In this document: one piece after another, positions 35,076-43,220 of the stretch
Layout: each line of letters opens with the position of its first letter
Numbering within the stretch: the first letter of the stretch is position 1
Assembly: GCF_032104385.1 (NCBI RefSeq)
Contig: NZ_DAMCHJ010000005.1
Location: 62,001-126,000, forward strand
DNA length: 64,000 nucleotides
Source: Tissierella sp032104385
Lineage (GTDB): Bacteria; Bacillota; Clostridia; Tissierellales; Tissierellaceae
Reading direction: 5' to 3'
Notes under the pieces: generated by a model
Databases searched by the model: none
The model's input: the letters and a program-made list of their open reading frames with translations, nothing else
Told to the model about the DNA's origin: nothing
Program-made: the position numbers and the translations under genes

Positions 35076-36125
35076 TTAGTATAGTAATAAAAGTTTTTCT
35101 ATATTAAAATTTACATAAATTGGTTTATGAATATAGAGATTATTTTTATGTAAATCTCCTTCCAAGACTTTCATGTATATTGGAGATTTAAAAGTTCCAT
35201 TATTATCTAATACTATGGTAGAAGAGTGTAAATTAGGGATGATATCTGCTATATTTAATTTAAAAGTATTTATAAACTCATCATCAGGATAAAGATTTAT
35301 ATGCTGAGTATGTATACCAATATATTTGATATTATCTTTAACTGTTCTATTGCATATTAATTCCAAGTCCCAATCCAATGCGTAGACCATATTTTCAGAG
35401 AGTTTTTTTGCTCTTGAAATATTCCTACAACCTATTAACATTGCAGTATTAATTGTACTAGGATTATCAAACAACTCTTCTTTATAATTAATTTCTTCTA
35501 TTTTTCCATTATTTAGCACTGCTATTCTATCACATATTCTATAAACTTCATCTTTATTGTGGGAAACATATAAGGTACTGCCATCATGTTTTTTTAATAT
35601 ATCAATAAGTTCCTTTTCCATTTGCCATCTTAAATGCTCATCTAAAGCTGAGAATGGTTCATCTAACATTAAAATTTTAGGCTCATTAACCAACATTCTT
35701 GCTAGAGCTACTCTTTGTTGCTGACCTCCAGATAGTTGATGAGGATAATTATTTTCCAATCCTTCTAATGAGAAGGATTTAACTATATCTTTTATAATTT
35801 CTGATTTGTTATGATGATTTTTAGGAACGGCAATAGCTATGTTTTTTTCTAAAGTCATATTAGGAAAAAGGGCATAGTTTTGAAACAATAAACCGACTTT
35901 TCTATCTTGAGGTAACAAATTTATCTTTTTCTTACTATCAAAAAATATTTTATCATTTAATATAATCTGTCCTTCATCTGGTGTTTCAATTCCAGCAATA
36001 CATTTTAATGTCATACTTTTGCCACAACCAGAAGCTCCTAAGAGAGCTAAGGTCTCTTTTTTTGTTTCAAATTCTACATCTAGTATAAAATCTCCAAATT
36101 TCTTTTTAATATTTGCATAAAGAAT
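35076..36125 (-). CDS. modC: Molybdate ABC transporter ATP-binding protein ModC, ATT start
   Basis: ModC hydrolyses ATP to power molybdate import. The first ATG in frame (36014) lies after the Walker A motif, so it cannot be the start. Reading upstream gives ILYANIKKKFGDFILDVEFE then GASGCGKS, typical of ModC, with no ATG, GTG or TTG before the stop codon. The only usable start is ATT at 36125, two bases after the modB stop codon and behind AAGGAGAGGGGGT. This gives 349 residues with the signature LSGGQQQRVALARML, Walker B LMLDEPFSAL and a C-terminal molybdate-binding (TOBE-like) region. An unseen frameshift is the alternative, but the domain is intact. Confidence 0.85.
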   Translation of the reverse strand: MLYANIKKKFGDFILDVEFETKKETLALLGASGCGKSMTLKCIAGIETPDEGQIILNDKIFFDSKKKINLLPQDRKVGLLFQNYALFPNMTLEKNIAIAVPKNHHNKSEIIKDIVKSFSLEGLENNYPHQLSGGQQQRVALARMLVNEPKILMLDEPFSALDEHLRWQMEKELIDILKKHDGSTLYVSHNKDEVYRICDRIAVLNNGKIEEINYKEELFDNPSTINTAMLIGCRNISRAKKLSENMVYALDWDLELICNRTVKDNIKYIGIHTQHINLYPDDEFINTFKLNIADIIPNLHSSTIVLDNNGTFKSPIYMKVLEGDLHKNNLYIHKPIYVNFNIEKLLLLY

Positions 36126-36127
36126 GG

Positions 36128-36802
36128 CTAATTACCCCCTCTCCTTGCTTTACTGAATTGTAAATTTTCAAATTTATTCATTATTACTATGGTTATAAAT
36201 GATATTGTAACCATAACAGCAACCCATCTATAAGCAAGTCCTCTGTTTCCAGCTTGAACAGCACTGTAAACTGCAACAGCCATGGTTTGAGTTTTTCCAG
36301 GAATATTTCCTGCCAGCATAATAGTAGCACCAAATTCACCTAAGGCTCTTGCAAATGCTAAGATAGTCCCTGCAATTATACTAGGTAAACTATTAGGCAA
36401 CATTATTCTTAAAAATATCTTATGCTCAGATAATCCTAATGTTTTAGCTACATAAATCATATTTTTATCTAATTGCTCAAATGCACCTCTTGCAGTTCTA
36501 TACATTAATGGAAAAGATACTACAGTAGAAGCTATAATAGTTGCAGTGCTAGAGAATACAATTGAAATATCATATATGGATAATAATTTACCGATAAAGC
36601 TATTTTTTCCTAGAAGTATAAGCAAGAAGAAACCTACAACAGTGGGGGGTAAGACTAGTGGAAGGGTTAAAAACCCATCCACTAGTCCTTTAAATTTTTT
36701 TAACTTTGTAGTTAAATATGCAATATAGACTCCTAAGATAAAGGTTATAATTGTTGCAATAATTGCTGCTTTTAATGATATTAATAAAGGAGAATAACTC
36801 AT
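36128..36802 (-). CDS. modB: Molybdate ABC transporter permease ModB
   Basis: This 224-residue inner-membrane permease has about five transmembrane helices and the EAA loop that contacts ModC (YVAKTLGLSEHKIFLRIMLPNSLPSIIAG in pieces, followed by ARALGEFGATIMLAGNIPGKTQT, a ModB hallmark). It lies 17 bases after modA and two bases before the ModC start, so expression is coupled. Length is normal for ModB. Confidence 0.95.
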   Translation of the reverse strand: MSYSPLLISLKAAIIATIITFILGVYIAYLTTKLKKFKGLVDGFLTLPLVLPPTVVGFFLLILLGKNSFIGKLLSIYDISIVFSSTATIIASTVVSFPLMYRTARGAFEQLDKNMIYVAKTLGLSEHKIFLRIMLPNSLPSIIAGTILAFARALGEFGATIMLAGNIPGKTQTMAVAVYSAVQAGNRGLAYRWVAVMVTISFITIVIMNKFENLQFSKARRGGN

Positions 36803-36819
36803 ATATCCTCAGTCCATTT

Positions 36820-37662
36820 CTATTTCATTGAGAAACCATATTTTTCAAATAATTCTGTAGCTTTATCTGTTGATAAGAAGTCTAAAAATGCCTTAGCTCT
36901 ATCAGGATTTTTACTATCTTTAACAACAGCAACAGGATAGCTAACTTCTTTGTGACTTCCTTCAGGTGCCTCAGTGACGATATTTATACTATCTGATGTA
37001 AAGGCATCTGTTGCATAAACTATACCACAATCAACTTCTCCGCTTTCTACCCAAGTAAGCACTGTTCTAACATCACTACCTAGTACAAACTTTGGATTAA
37101 CCTTGTCCATTATATTTAGATTGTTAAATATTTCCTCACTATATTGACCTACAGGGACATTTGCAGGGTCACCTATTGCAATTTTCTTAACTTCATCCTT
37201 AGTTAAGTCTTCAAATGATTTCAATTCAACTTCTCCATCCTTTGGAGTAATAAGTACTACTTTATTTACTAACAAAGTCTTAATTGTTTCATCTAATATA
37301 TGTCCACCTTCGTCTAGGGCCTTCATTTGTTTTTGTGCCGCTGACATAAATATATCAACAGGAGCCCCCTCTTCTATTTGAGCTTGCAAAGCTCCAGAAC
37401 TTCCAAATGTGAAATTAAGAGTAGTTTCTGGTTCTATAGCCTTATATACTTCTGATAATTCATTTAATACATCGGTTAAGCTTGCAGCAGCTGAAATAAG
37501 CAACTCCACTTCTTCTTTTGGATCTTCTTGTCCATTTTCCTTACCTACATCTACAGCAGTATTGTTCTCTGGTGTATCAACCTTGTCTTTACTACACCCA
37601 ATCATTGGTGTAATAGATAAAATACATACAAGTAATAAAACTAAAAATTTTCTTGTTTTCAT
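36820..37662 (-). CDS. modA: Molybdate-binding lipoprotein ModA
   Basis: This 280-residue substrate-binding protein captures molybdate (or tungstate) outside the membrane. A signal peptide ends in a lipobox-like MIGC, so it is anchored by lipid at that cysteine. The mature part has ModA motifs: AAASLTDVLNEL, NFTFGSSGALQAQIEEGAPVD and a GDPANVPVGQYSEE loop. It is the first gene of modABC, with AAGGAGG upstream. A ModE-like regulator gene lies just before it on the same strand. Confidence 0.94.
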   Translation of the reverse strand: MKTRKFLVLLLVCILSITPMIGCSKDKVDTPENNTAVDVGKENGQEDPKEEVELLISAAASLTDVLNELSEVYKAIEPETTLNFTFGSSGALQAQIEEGAPVDIFMSAAQKQMKALDEGGHILDETIKTLLVNKVVLITPKDGEVELKSFEDLTKDEVKKIAIGDPANVPVGQYSEEIFNNLNIMDKVNPKFVLGSDVRTVLTWVESGEVDCGIVYATDAFTSDSINIVTEAPEGSHKEVSYPVAVVKDSKNPDRAKAFLDFLSTDKATELFEKYGFSMK

Positions 37663-37764
37663 TTAAAATTCCTCCTTGATTATATTTATAATAACAGGAA
37701 AGATTCCTGCATTGAACTATAATTATATTATAAAGCTAATATCTCTATCGAGAGTAACGAAAGG

Positions 37765-37793
37765 CTTTTAAAATCGTCCAAAAGGACGATTAA
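37765..37793 (-). terminator. Hairpin after the ModE-like gene
   Basis: Eight-base arms aatcgtcc/ggacgatt close a TTTT loop between the regulator gene and modA. A short AT-rich run follows on the minus strand. It may be a terminator or a partial one. Confidence 0.55.
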
Positions 37794-37813
37794 TTTAAGA
37801 TATTAAAATATAT

Positions 37814-38167
37814 TTAAGAAGAAAAGTATTTATGAAAAAGCTTTTCTGCTTCTATATTCAATTCATTAACAAAGGATTGATATTTAGATAATAACTCTTC
37901 TCCCTCTGCTGTAAGTTCAGATTTACCCCCGCCTTTACCTCCAACTACAGTAATGAACAATGGGAAGCCCAGCTCTTCCTCGGCTCTTTTAATAATTTTC
38001 CATCCTTTACTGGGAGAAAGCCCCATAACCTTATAAGCTTCTGATAGTTTGTTTGTTTCTTTTACAAGACTCATAATTTTAGCAACTCCAGGACCAAATG
38101 CGGAGTTATTAAAGACTATTTTAATTTTAGCATTGTAATTTAAATCTTCATAGGAGTTAAGGTTCAT
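37814..38167 (-). CDS. modE: ModE-type molybdate-responsive regulator, DNA-binding domain only
   Basis: This 117-residue protein matches the LysR-like winged-helix half of ModE: FGPGVAKIMSLVKETNKLSEAYKVMGLSPSKGWKIIKRAEEELGFPL, quoted here in two parts around the recognition helix, then GGKGGGKSELTAEGEELL. The C-terminal molybdate-binding domains of full ModE are absent, as in many clostridial versions. It likely controls modABC and perhaps the cofactor genes. The ATG at 38167 has GGAAG eight bases upstream. The promoter on the minus strand is excellent (38216-38244). Confidence 0.85.
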   Translation of the reverse strand: MNLNSYEDLNYNAKIKIVFNNSAFGPGVAKIMSLVKETNKLSEAYKVMGLSPSKGWKIIKRAEEELGFPLFITVVGGKGGGKSELTAEGEELLSKYQSFVNELNIEAEKLFHKYFSS

Positions 38168-38215
38168 AAAATCAACTTCCAATCCTTTAATTTATAATTA
38201 AACTAATTACAATGT

Positions 38216-38244
38216 ATTATAATACAGATATATTATGATTGCAA
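38216..38244 (-). promoter_or_regulatory. Promoter of the ModE-like gene
   Basis: On the minus strand TTGCAA and TATAAT are separated by 17 bases, giving a start near 38209. It is divergent from the sigma-54 promoter of the reductase operon. Confidence 0.7.
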
Positions 38245-38267
38245 CTATATAATTCATTGTTAACTAC

Positions 38268-38314
38268 ATGACAACTTTTGTGCCAAAATGTCATAATGAT
38301 TGCCATTATGACAT
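38268..38314 (+). promoter_or_regulatory. Candidate enhancer dyads for the reductase operon activator
   Basis: A 27-base palindrome, ATGTCATAATG-N5-CATTATGACAT (38288-38314), lies about 125 bases upstream of the -24/-12 promoter. A further ATGACA half-site is at 38268-38273. The position and symmetry suit the NtrC-type response regulator encoded downstream in the same block. The assignment is inferred. Confidence 0.65.
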
Positions 38315-38426
38315 GAAAAATTTCAAAATAACTACTATATAAAATCATAATATAAAAAGATATTATAGACCCCTCATAAATTCAAAACTTTATATTTCAT
38401 TGCAGATATTTAATATGATATATTTT

Positions 38427-38442
38427 TGGCATAGATATTGCA
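38427..38442 (+). promoter_or_regulatory. Sigma-54 (-24/-12) promoter of the reductase operon
   Basis: TGGCAT-N5-TTGCA matches the sigma-54 consensus with GG and GC ten bases apart, and has the same two conserved blocks as the prd promoter at 3876. Transcription would start near 38453, 40 bases before the coding sequence. Confidence 0.85.
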
Positions 38443-38492
38443 ATATATATTTAATTAAATATAATATAAATAATTTTGTGAGGTGAAGGAAA

Positions 38493-41400
38493 TTGAAAAG
38501 ACGTACATTTTTAAAAATGTTAGGGGGCATAGGAGCATTAAGCTTTACTGGATTAACTATAGGATGCAGCAAGAAAGAACCTGTAGACAGTAATGTTCCA
38601 GATGAATTCCCGGAACTTTCTCAATTCCCAGGACAAAAGCCAGAAGCTAAAATTGATTTAGAAACAGGCACTGTTGAGGTAGAACCATCAATATTGATGA
38701 GACATAGTGCATGTTTGGGTTGCTATAGTTCTTGTGGAAATCGTGTAAAAATTGATAAAAATACTGGAAAGATATTAAGAGTATATGGTAATCCATATAA
38801 TCCCAATAATGCAGAACCGCATCTTTCATTTGAAGAACCTTTGACAGAATCTTATTTAGCTTTCAGTGGCTATAAAGATAAAGGCAGTATTCATCGTGGG
38901 GCATTATGTGCTAGAGGAAATGCTACATTGGAATCTCACAATGATCCTATGAGGATATTAGTTCCATTAAAAAGGACAGGGTCAAGAGGAGAAGGAAAAT
39001 GGAAACCAATTACTTGGGATGAGGCAGTTGAAGAAACAGTAGAGGGTGGAAAGATATTTAAGGATATAGGTGAAGATATTGTAATTGATGGATTTAAAAC
39101 TGTAAGAGATTTAGATAGTCCAATAGATCCAAAAGCACCAGAATTTGGGTCAAAGGCAAATCAATTGGTATTCTTCGGAGGACGTGGAGATGGAAGGACT
39201 TCTTTTGCTGGTAGATTCACAAATTCTTTTGGGACTGTAAATAACTTTGGACATGGTTATTCTTGAGGTGGCTCAAAAACACCTGCGGCGCAGGTAATAG
39301 CAAGTGGACAAAACTTAAGACCAGATATAAATAATGCAGAATATATATTATATGCTGGGGCATTTCCAGGACATAGCGGAAAGCCTATGCAAACTATAGC
39401 TAGACAGATAAAGTTTAGGGTGAAAGAAGGAAGTCTTAAGTATTCAGTAGTAGATCCGGTTCTTGCTGGGGGAGCTGTTACACCTTTATATGAAAATAGT
39501 GAGTGGGTACCAATAAAACCAACAACAGATAATGCCTTTGGTATGGCGTTGCTTAGATGGATTATAGAAAATGATAAATATAATAAGGAATTCTTAAGTT
39601 CACCGAATTTTGAGTCCGCTGTCTCTAAAGGATTTAACGGCTGGACAAATGCTAGCCATTTGGTAATAGACGATCCTAAACATCCAAATTATAAAAAAAT
39701 GCTTAGAGCTGAAGATTTAGGATTAGAAGTAGAAGAGGAAGAGGAAGACATATTTATAGTGATAGATGATTCTACTAAAGAGTTTGCTCGATATGATAAG
39801 GTAAGTACAGCAGATTTATCATATGAAGGAAAAGTAAAAGGAACTAATGGAAAGGAAATACAAGTAAGGACATCCTTTGTCATTTTAAAAGAAAGTGCAT
39901 TTAAACATGAAATAGATGAATATTCAGAAGCATGTGGAATTCCAAAGGATAAAATAGTGGAAATAGCAAATGAATTTACTTCTCATGGAACTAAGGTTTC
40001 AGCAGATGGAATGGGTAGTACGGCTACTGCAAATGGTTCTGATATAACTATGATTCATTATATTTTAATGGCTATGGTAGGCAGTATAAATAAAAAAGGT
40101 GGAGCAATTACAAGAAGAAACTCATATAAAACTGTTGCCCCTGGACCAAGATATCAGTTAAATATTATACCAGATGGGCCAAAAGCAACAGGTATGAGAA
40201 TTAGCCGTACTGGTATTAGATATGAGGATACATCTGAGTACAAAGAAAAAGTTGCTAAGGGAAAGAATCCTTATCCATCTAAAATGCCATGGCATCCAGT
40301 AGGTAGTGGTTCTGATAATCAAGGAATATTTTCTATTATAAATAAATATCCATATCAGGCAAAGATAGTTTTAAATTGGATGGCTAACCCTTTATTAGCA
40401 GTACCAGCTGCAGCAAGAAAAGAGGTAATAGAATCATTAAAGAGTGTTGAAAATGTTCCTTTATTTATTTCTTGTGATGCATATATGGGAGAAATGACAG
40501 CCCTAGCAGATTATATTATACCAGACACAACTCCTTATGAGAGTTGGGGACTAGCTAATGTGGAAGGAAACTTTTCAGGAAAAAGTATAACTGTTAGATG
40601 GCCAGTAGTAGAACCAGCAACTCCAAAATTAGAAGATGGAAGACATATATCATTTGAAACATATGTAATAGATGTTGCTAAAAAAATTGGATTACCAGGA
40701 TTTGGAGATAAGGCAATATTAGATATGAATGATAATTTATTGCCGCTAAATAGTAGAGAAGATTATTTCCTTAGAGGTGTTGCAAATATTGCATATGATG
40801 ATGAACCTGTAAATGATATTAAACAGGAAGAAATAGAAATGCAAGACTTAGAAAATGCTATCAAGGATTGGACTAATATATTAACAAAAGAAGAATTGCC
40901 TAAAGCATTAAATGTAATTGCAAGAGGCGGTCGCTTTGAAGATCATGGCTCAGGATTTGATGGAGATAATCATAAATATGCTTATAAAGGAGCAGTTAAT
41001 TTATATATTGAGAAACTTGCAACAAGTAAAAATTCATTAACAGGTGAATATTATAGTGGTGTAGCTACTTGGAATCCAGAATCTTTCTCTGATGGCAGCT
41101 TAGTAAGAGATGTATTTCCAGAAACAGAATGGCCATTTAAGGCTGCAAATTATAAGCCAAAATTTAGAAGCGTAAGTATGCTTGCTAATAGCTCTAGTTT
41201 AAGGGATTTAAATAAATATAATTATGTTGAGTTAAATACTGAGGATGCTAAGGCATTAGGAATAGGTACCATGGACAAGGTTAAGGTAATACCAGCTACA
41301 GGCGGTGAATTTATTGGTCATGCATTAGTTAGACCTGGTATAGCAAAAGGTACAATAGGTATAGCATTCGGATATGGGCATTGGGAATATGGTGCAAAGG

Positions 41401-41567
41401 GATATAGTGTTGAAGGAAATGCTCAAGATGGTAACGAAGCTATGGGTACAGGTGTACATTTAATGAATCTAATAGATCCAAAAGTAAAAGGGATTTTTGG
41501 AATTTCTGAATCTTCAACAGGAGGTCCAGGTAGAAATGGTGGAGCTTATAAGGTGGAGAAGGCATAG
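38493..41567 (+). CDS. Tat-exported selenocysteine molybdopterin oxidoreductase, TtrA/ArrA-like (Sec258)
   Basis: This 1024-residue protein is a catalytic subunit of the DMSO-reductase superfamily. It starts with TTG and a twin-arginine signal (KRRTFLKMLGGIGALSF) ending near a possible lipid-accepting cysteine. The N-terminal [4Fe-4S] ligands are C74-x2-C77-x3-C81 and C139. The TGA at 39264-39266 falls at the metal-ligand position: GHGYS-U-GGSKTPA, residue 258, after GRGDGRTSFAGRF. A SECIS-like hairpin follows at 39281-39295. The C-terminal pterin-binding domain (VELNTEDAKALGIG, AFGYGHWEYGA) is intact. Overall pattern is closest to tetrathionate, arsenate or thiosulfate reductases as I recall them; the substrate is unknown. 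Neighbours encode its chaperone, Fe-S subunit and TatA. Confidence 0.88.
39281..39295 (+). promoter_or_regulatory. Candidate SECIS hairpin of the exported reductase gene
   Basis: The stem ACCTGC/GCAGGT closes a GGC triloop, very GC-rich against its surroundings. The loop starts 23 bases after the U of the UGA, matching the other two selenoprotein genes in the window. Confidence 0.75.
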
Positions 41568-41581
41568 ATAGGAGTGAAATA

Positions 41582-42244
41582 ATGATACAGGAATTTGTTT
41601 TTATAGCAAAAAAACGATTGGAGATATATGAATTTCTATCATTTTCATTTTTAAATACTCCTTCACAAGAATTAATAAACTTAATAAGAAATAATTCAGA
41701 ATACTTTAAGGAACTAACTATAGATAAAATAGATTTTCTTGAGGGGAAAAGTTTAGATTACCTTACTCAAGAATATTATGATAGATTTTTTGTACCTACT
41801 TCAAAACTGTTTGTACCTCCTTATGAGGCGGCAATAAGGAATAAAAAGGTGAAAAACAGAAAGGCTTACTATGGGAAGTTAGATAGTCAAGAGACTTTTC
41901 ATGTAAAGGCATGCTATGAAATGGTAGATTTCAAAGTAGAGGAGCTTAATGGTTTTCAACCCCTTATAGAAAATCATTATCCTGATCATATTGCTTTTGA
42001 ATTAGCCTTTTTAACATCCTTGGTTAATTTTGAGATTTTGGCATTGGAAAAAGGGCAAATTGAAAAGGCTAATAAGTGGAAAAAATTAGAGAAGGATTTT
42101 CTTATGGAGCATCTAGCTAAGTGGATAAGGGATTATGCCATATTGACAAAAGAGAAAGGAGAAGGCTTATATTCCTATCTAACTGGAGTTACTGCTAGAT
42201 GGATAGATTTGGACTTAGAATATTTAATGGAAGAAAACCAATAA
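41582..42244 (+). CDS. TorD/DmsD-family molybdoenzyme chaperone
   Basis: This 220-residue all-helical protein resembles TorD-type chaperones, which bind the Tat signal of a molybdoenzyme, aid cofactor insertion and stop premature export. Supporting features are the length, the helical ARRLEIYEFLSFSFLNTPS-like opening, the YDRFFVPTSKLFVPPYEAA segment (family form Y.RLF.G....P..P.ES) and HIAFELAFLTSL (family form DHLALEL.FL..L). It is encoded 14 bases after the reductase, its evident client. Confidence 0.88.
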   Translation: MIQEFVFIAKKRLEIYEFLSFSFLNTPSQELINLIRNNSEYFKELTIDKIDFLEGKSLDYLTQEYYDRFFVPTSKLFVPPYEAAIRNKKVKNRKAYYGKLDSQETFHVKACYEMVDFKVEELNGFQPLIENHYPDHIAFELAFLTSLVNFEILALEKGQIEKANKWKKLEKDFLMEHLAKWIRDYAILTKEKGEGLYSYLTGVTARWIDLDLEYLMEENQ

Positions 42245-42264
42245 ATTTAAAGAGGTGATTTAGG

Positions 42265-42858
42265 ATGAAAAGATATGGAATGGTTATAGATTTGGAACGT
42301 TGTGTTGGATGCCATGCTTGCACTGTTAGTTGTAAAATGGAAAATGATGTTCCAGAGGGATGTTTTAATACTTGGGTTGAAGAATGGGATACTGGAGAAT
42401 ATCCTCAAGTATCTAGAGTAAAGCTTCCGAAACTATGCAATCATTGTATAGATGCACCTTGTATTAAAGCGTGTCCTGTAAAAGCAACTTACCATGTTAA
42501 AGGTGGTATAGTTGTAGTAGATGAAGAAAAATGTATAGGGTGTGGAGCTTGCGTTTCAGCATGTCCTTATGATGCCAGATATATGAATAATGAAACAAAG
42601 AAAGTTGGGAAATGTACATTTTGTATACAGAGGGCAGAAGCAGGGTTATTACCTGCTTGTGTAAGCACTTGTATATCTCATGCAAGATTTTTTGGTGATT
42701 TATATGACCCGGAATCTCAGGTTAGTAAAATGATTGAGGAGAATAAGGCGAAGGGTTTGAAAGAGGAATTAAATTTAGATCTTGCTGTTACTTATATTGG
42801 ATTAGATAAGGCTCTAAAGGATGGAGAACCAGAAGAACGTTATCAAGGTGGTAAATAA
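42265..42858 (+). CDS. Four-cluster ferredoxin subunit (DmsB/TtrB/NrfC-like)
   Basis: This 197-residue protein has four [4Fe-4S] motifs in the order typical of electron-transfer subunits of DMSO-reductase-family enzymes: CVGCHACTVSCK, CNHCIDAPCIKACP, CIGCGACVSACP, and CTFCIQRAEAGLLPACVSTC. It should pass electrons to the catalytic subunit. It has no signal peptide of its own, so it is probably carried through the Tat pore bound to the catalytic subunit. It lies 20 bases after the chaperone gene. No NrfD- or DmsC-type membrane anchor is encoded nearby. Confidence 0.93.
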   Translation: MKRYGMVIDLERCVGCHACTVSCKMENDVPEGCFNTWVEEWDTGEYPQVSRVKLPKLCNHCIDAPCIKACPVKATYHVKGGIVVVDEEKCIGCGACVSACPYDARYMNNETKKVGKCTFCIQRAEAGLLPACVSTCISHARFFGDLYDPESQVSKMIEENKAKGLKEELNLDLAVTYIGLDKALKDGEPEERYQGGK

Positions 42859-42890
42859 AATATTCAATCTGCTATGAAGGAGGGGTAATA

Positions 42891-43073
42891 ATGTTTGGTA
42901 AACTAGGTACAGGAGAATTGATACTTATACTAGGTATTGCATTGGTTATATTCGGGCCTGGAAAACTTCCAGAAATAGGAAAAGCATTTGGAAAGGCAAT
43001 AGGAGAGTTTAAAAACCATGCAAATAAAATATCTGAGGATATGGAAATTAATTTAGAAGATAAAAAGGCATAA
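42891..43073 (+). CDS. tatA: Twin-arginine translocase subunit TatA (first copy)
   Basis: This 60-residue protein has one N-terminal membrane helix (about residues 9-20), the FGPGKLPEIGKAFGKAIGEF hinge and amphipathic helix typical of TatA/TatE, and a charged tail. It forms the variable pore for folded proteins, here most likely the reductase encoded upstream. A second TatA at 51497 is about 80% identical by eye over the first 50 residues. An AAGGAGGGG site precedes ATG. Confidence 0.95.
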   Translation: MFGKLGTGELILILGIALVIFGPGKLPEIGKAFGKAIGEFKNHANKISEDMEINLEDKKA

Positions 43074-43115
43074 CTATAAGAACAAGGTACTAATTTTAGT
43101 ACCTTGTTCTTATAG
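43074..43115 (+). terminator. Strong hairpin after tatA without a T-run
   Basis: Seventeen-base arms (43074-43090 and 43099-43115) pair perfectly around an eight-base AT loop, starting at the tatA stop codon. No T-run follows, so it may be a partial terminator or an RNA-stabilising element that sets expression of the reductase genes apart from those downstream. Confidence 0.5.
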
Positions 43116-43220
43116 CCATTAATTAGTTTATTGACAAAGTAAAAAACATACAATAGTATCATAGATAAAGGTAGTTTGTAAATTATTATAGGATTACTTA
43201 GCTAATATGGAGAGATGAAT

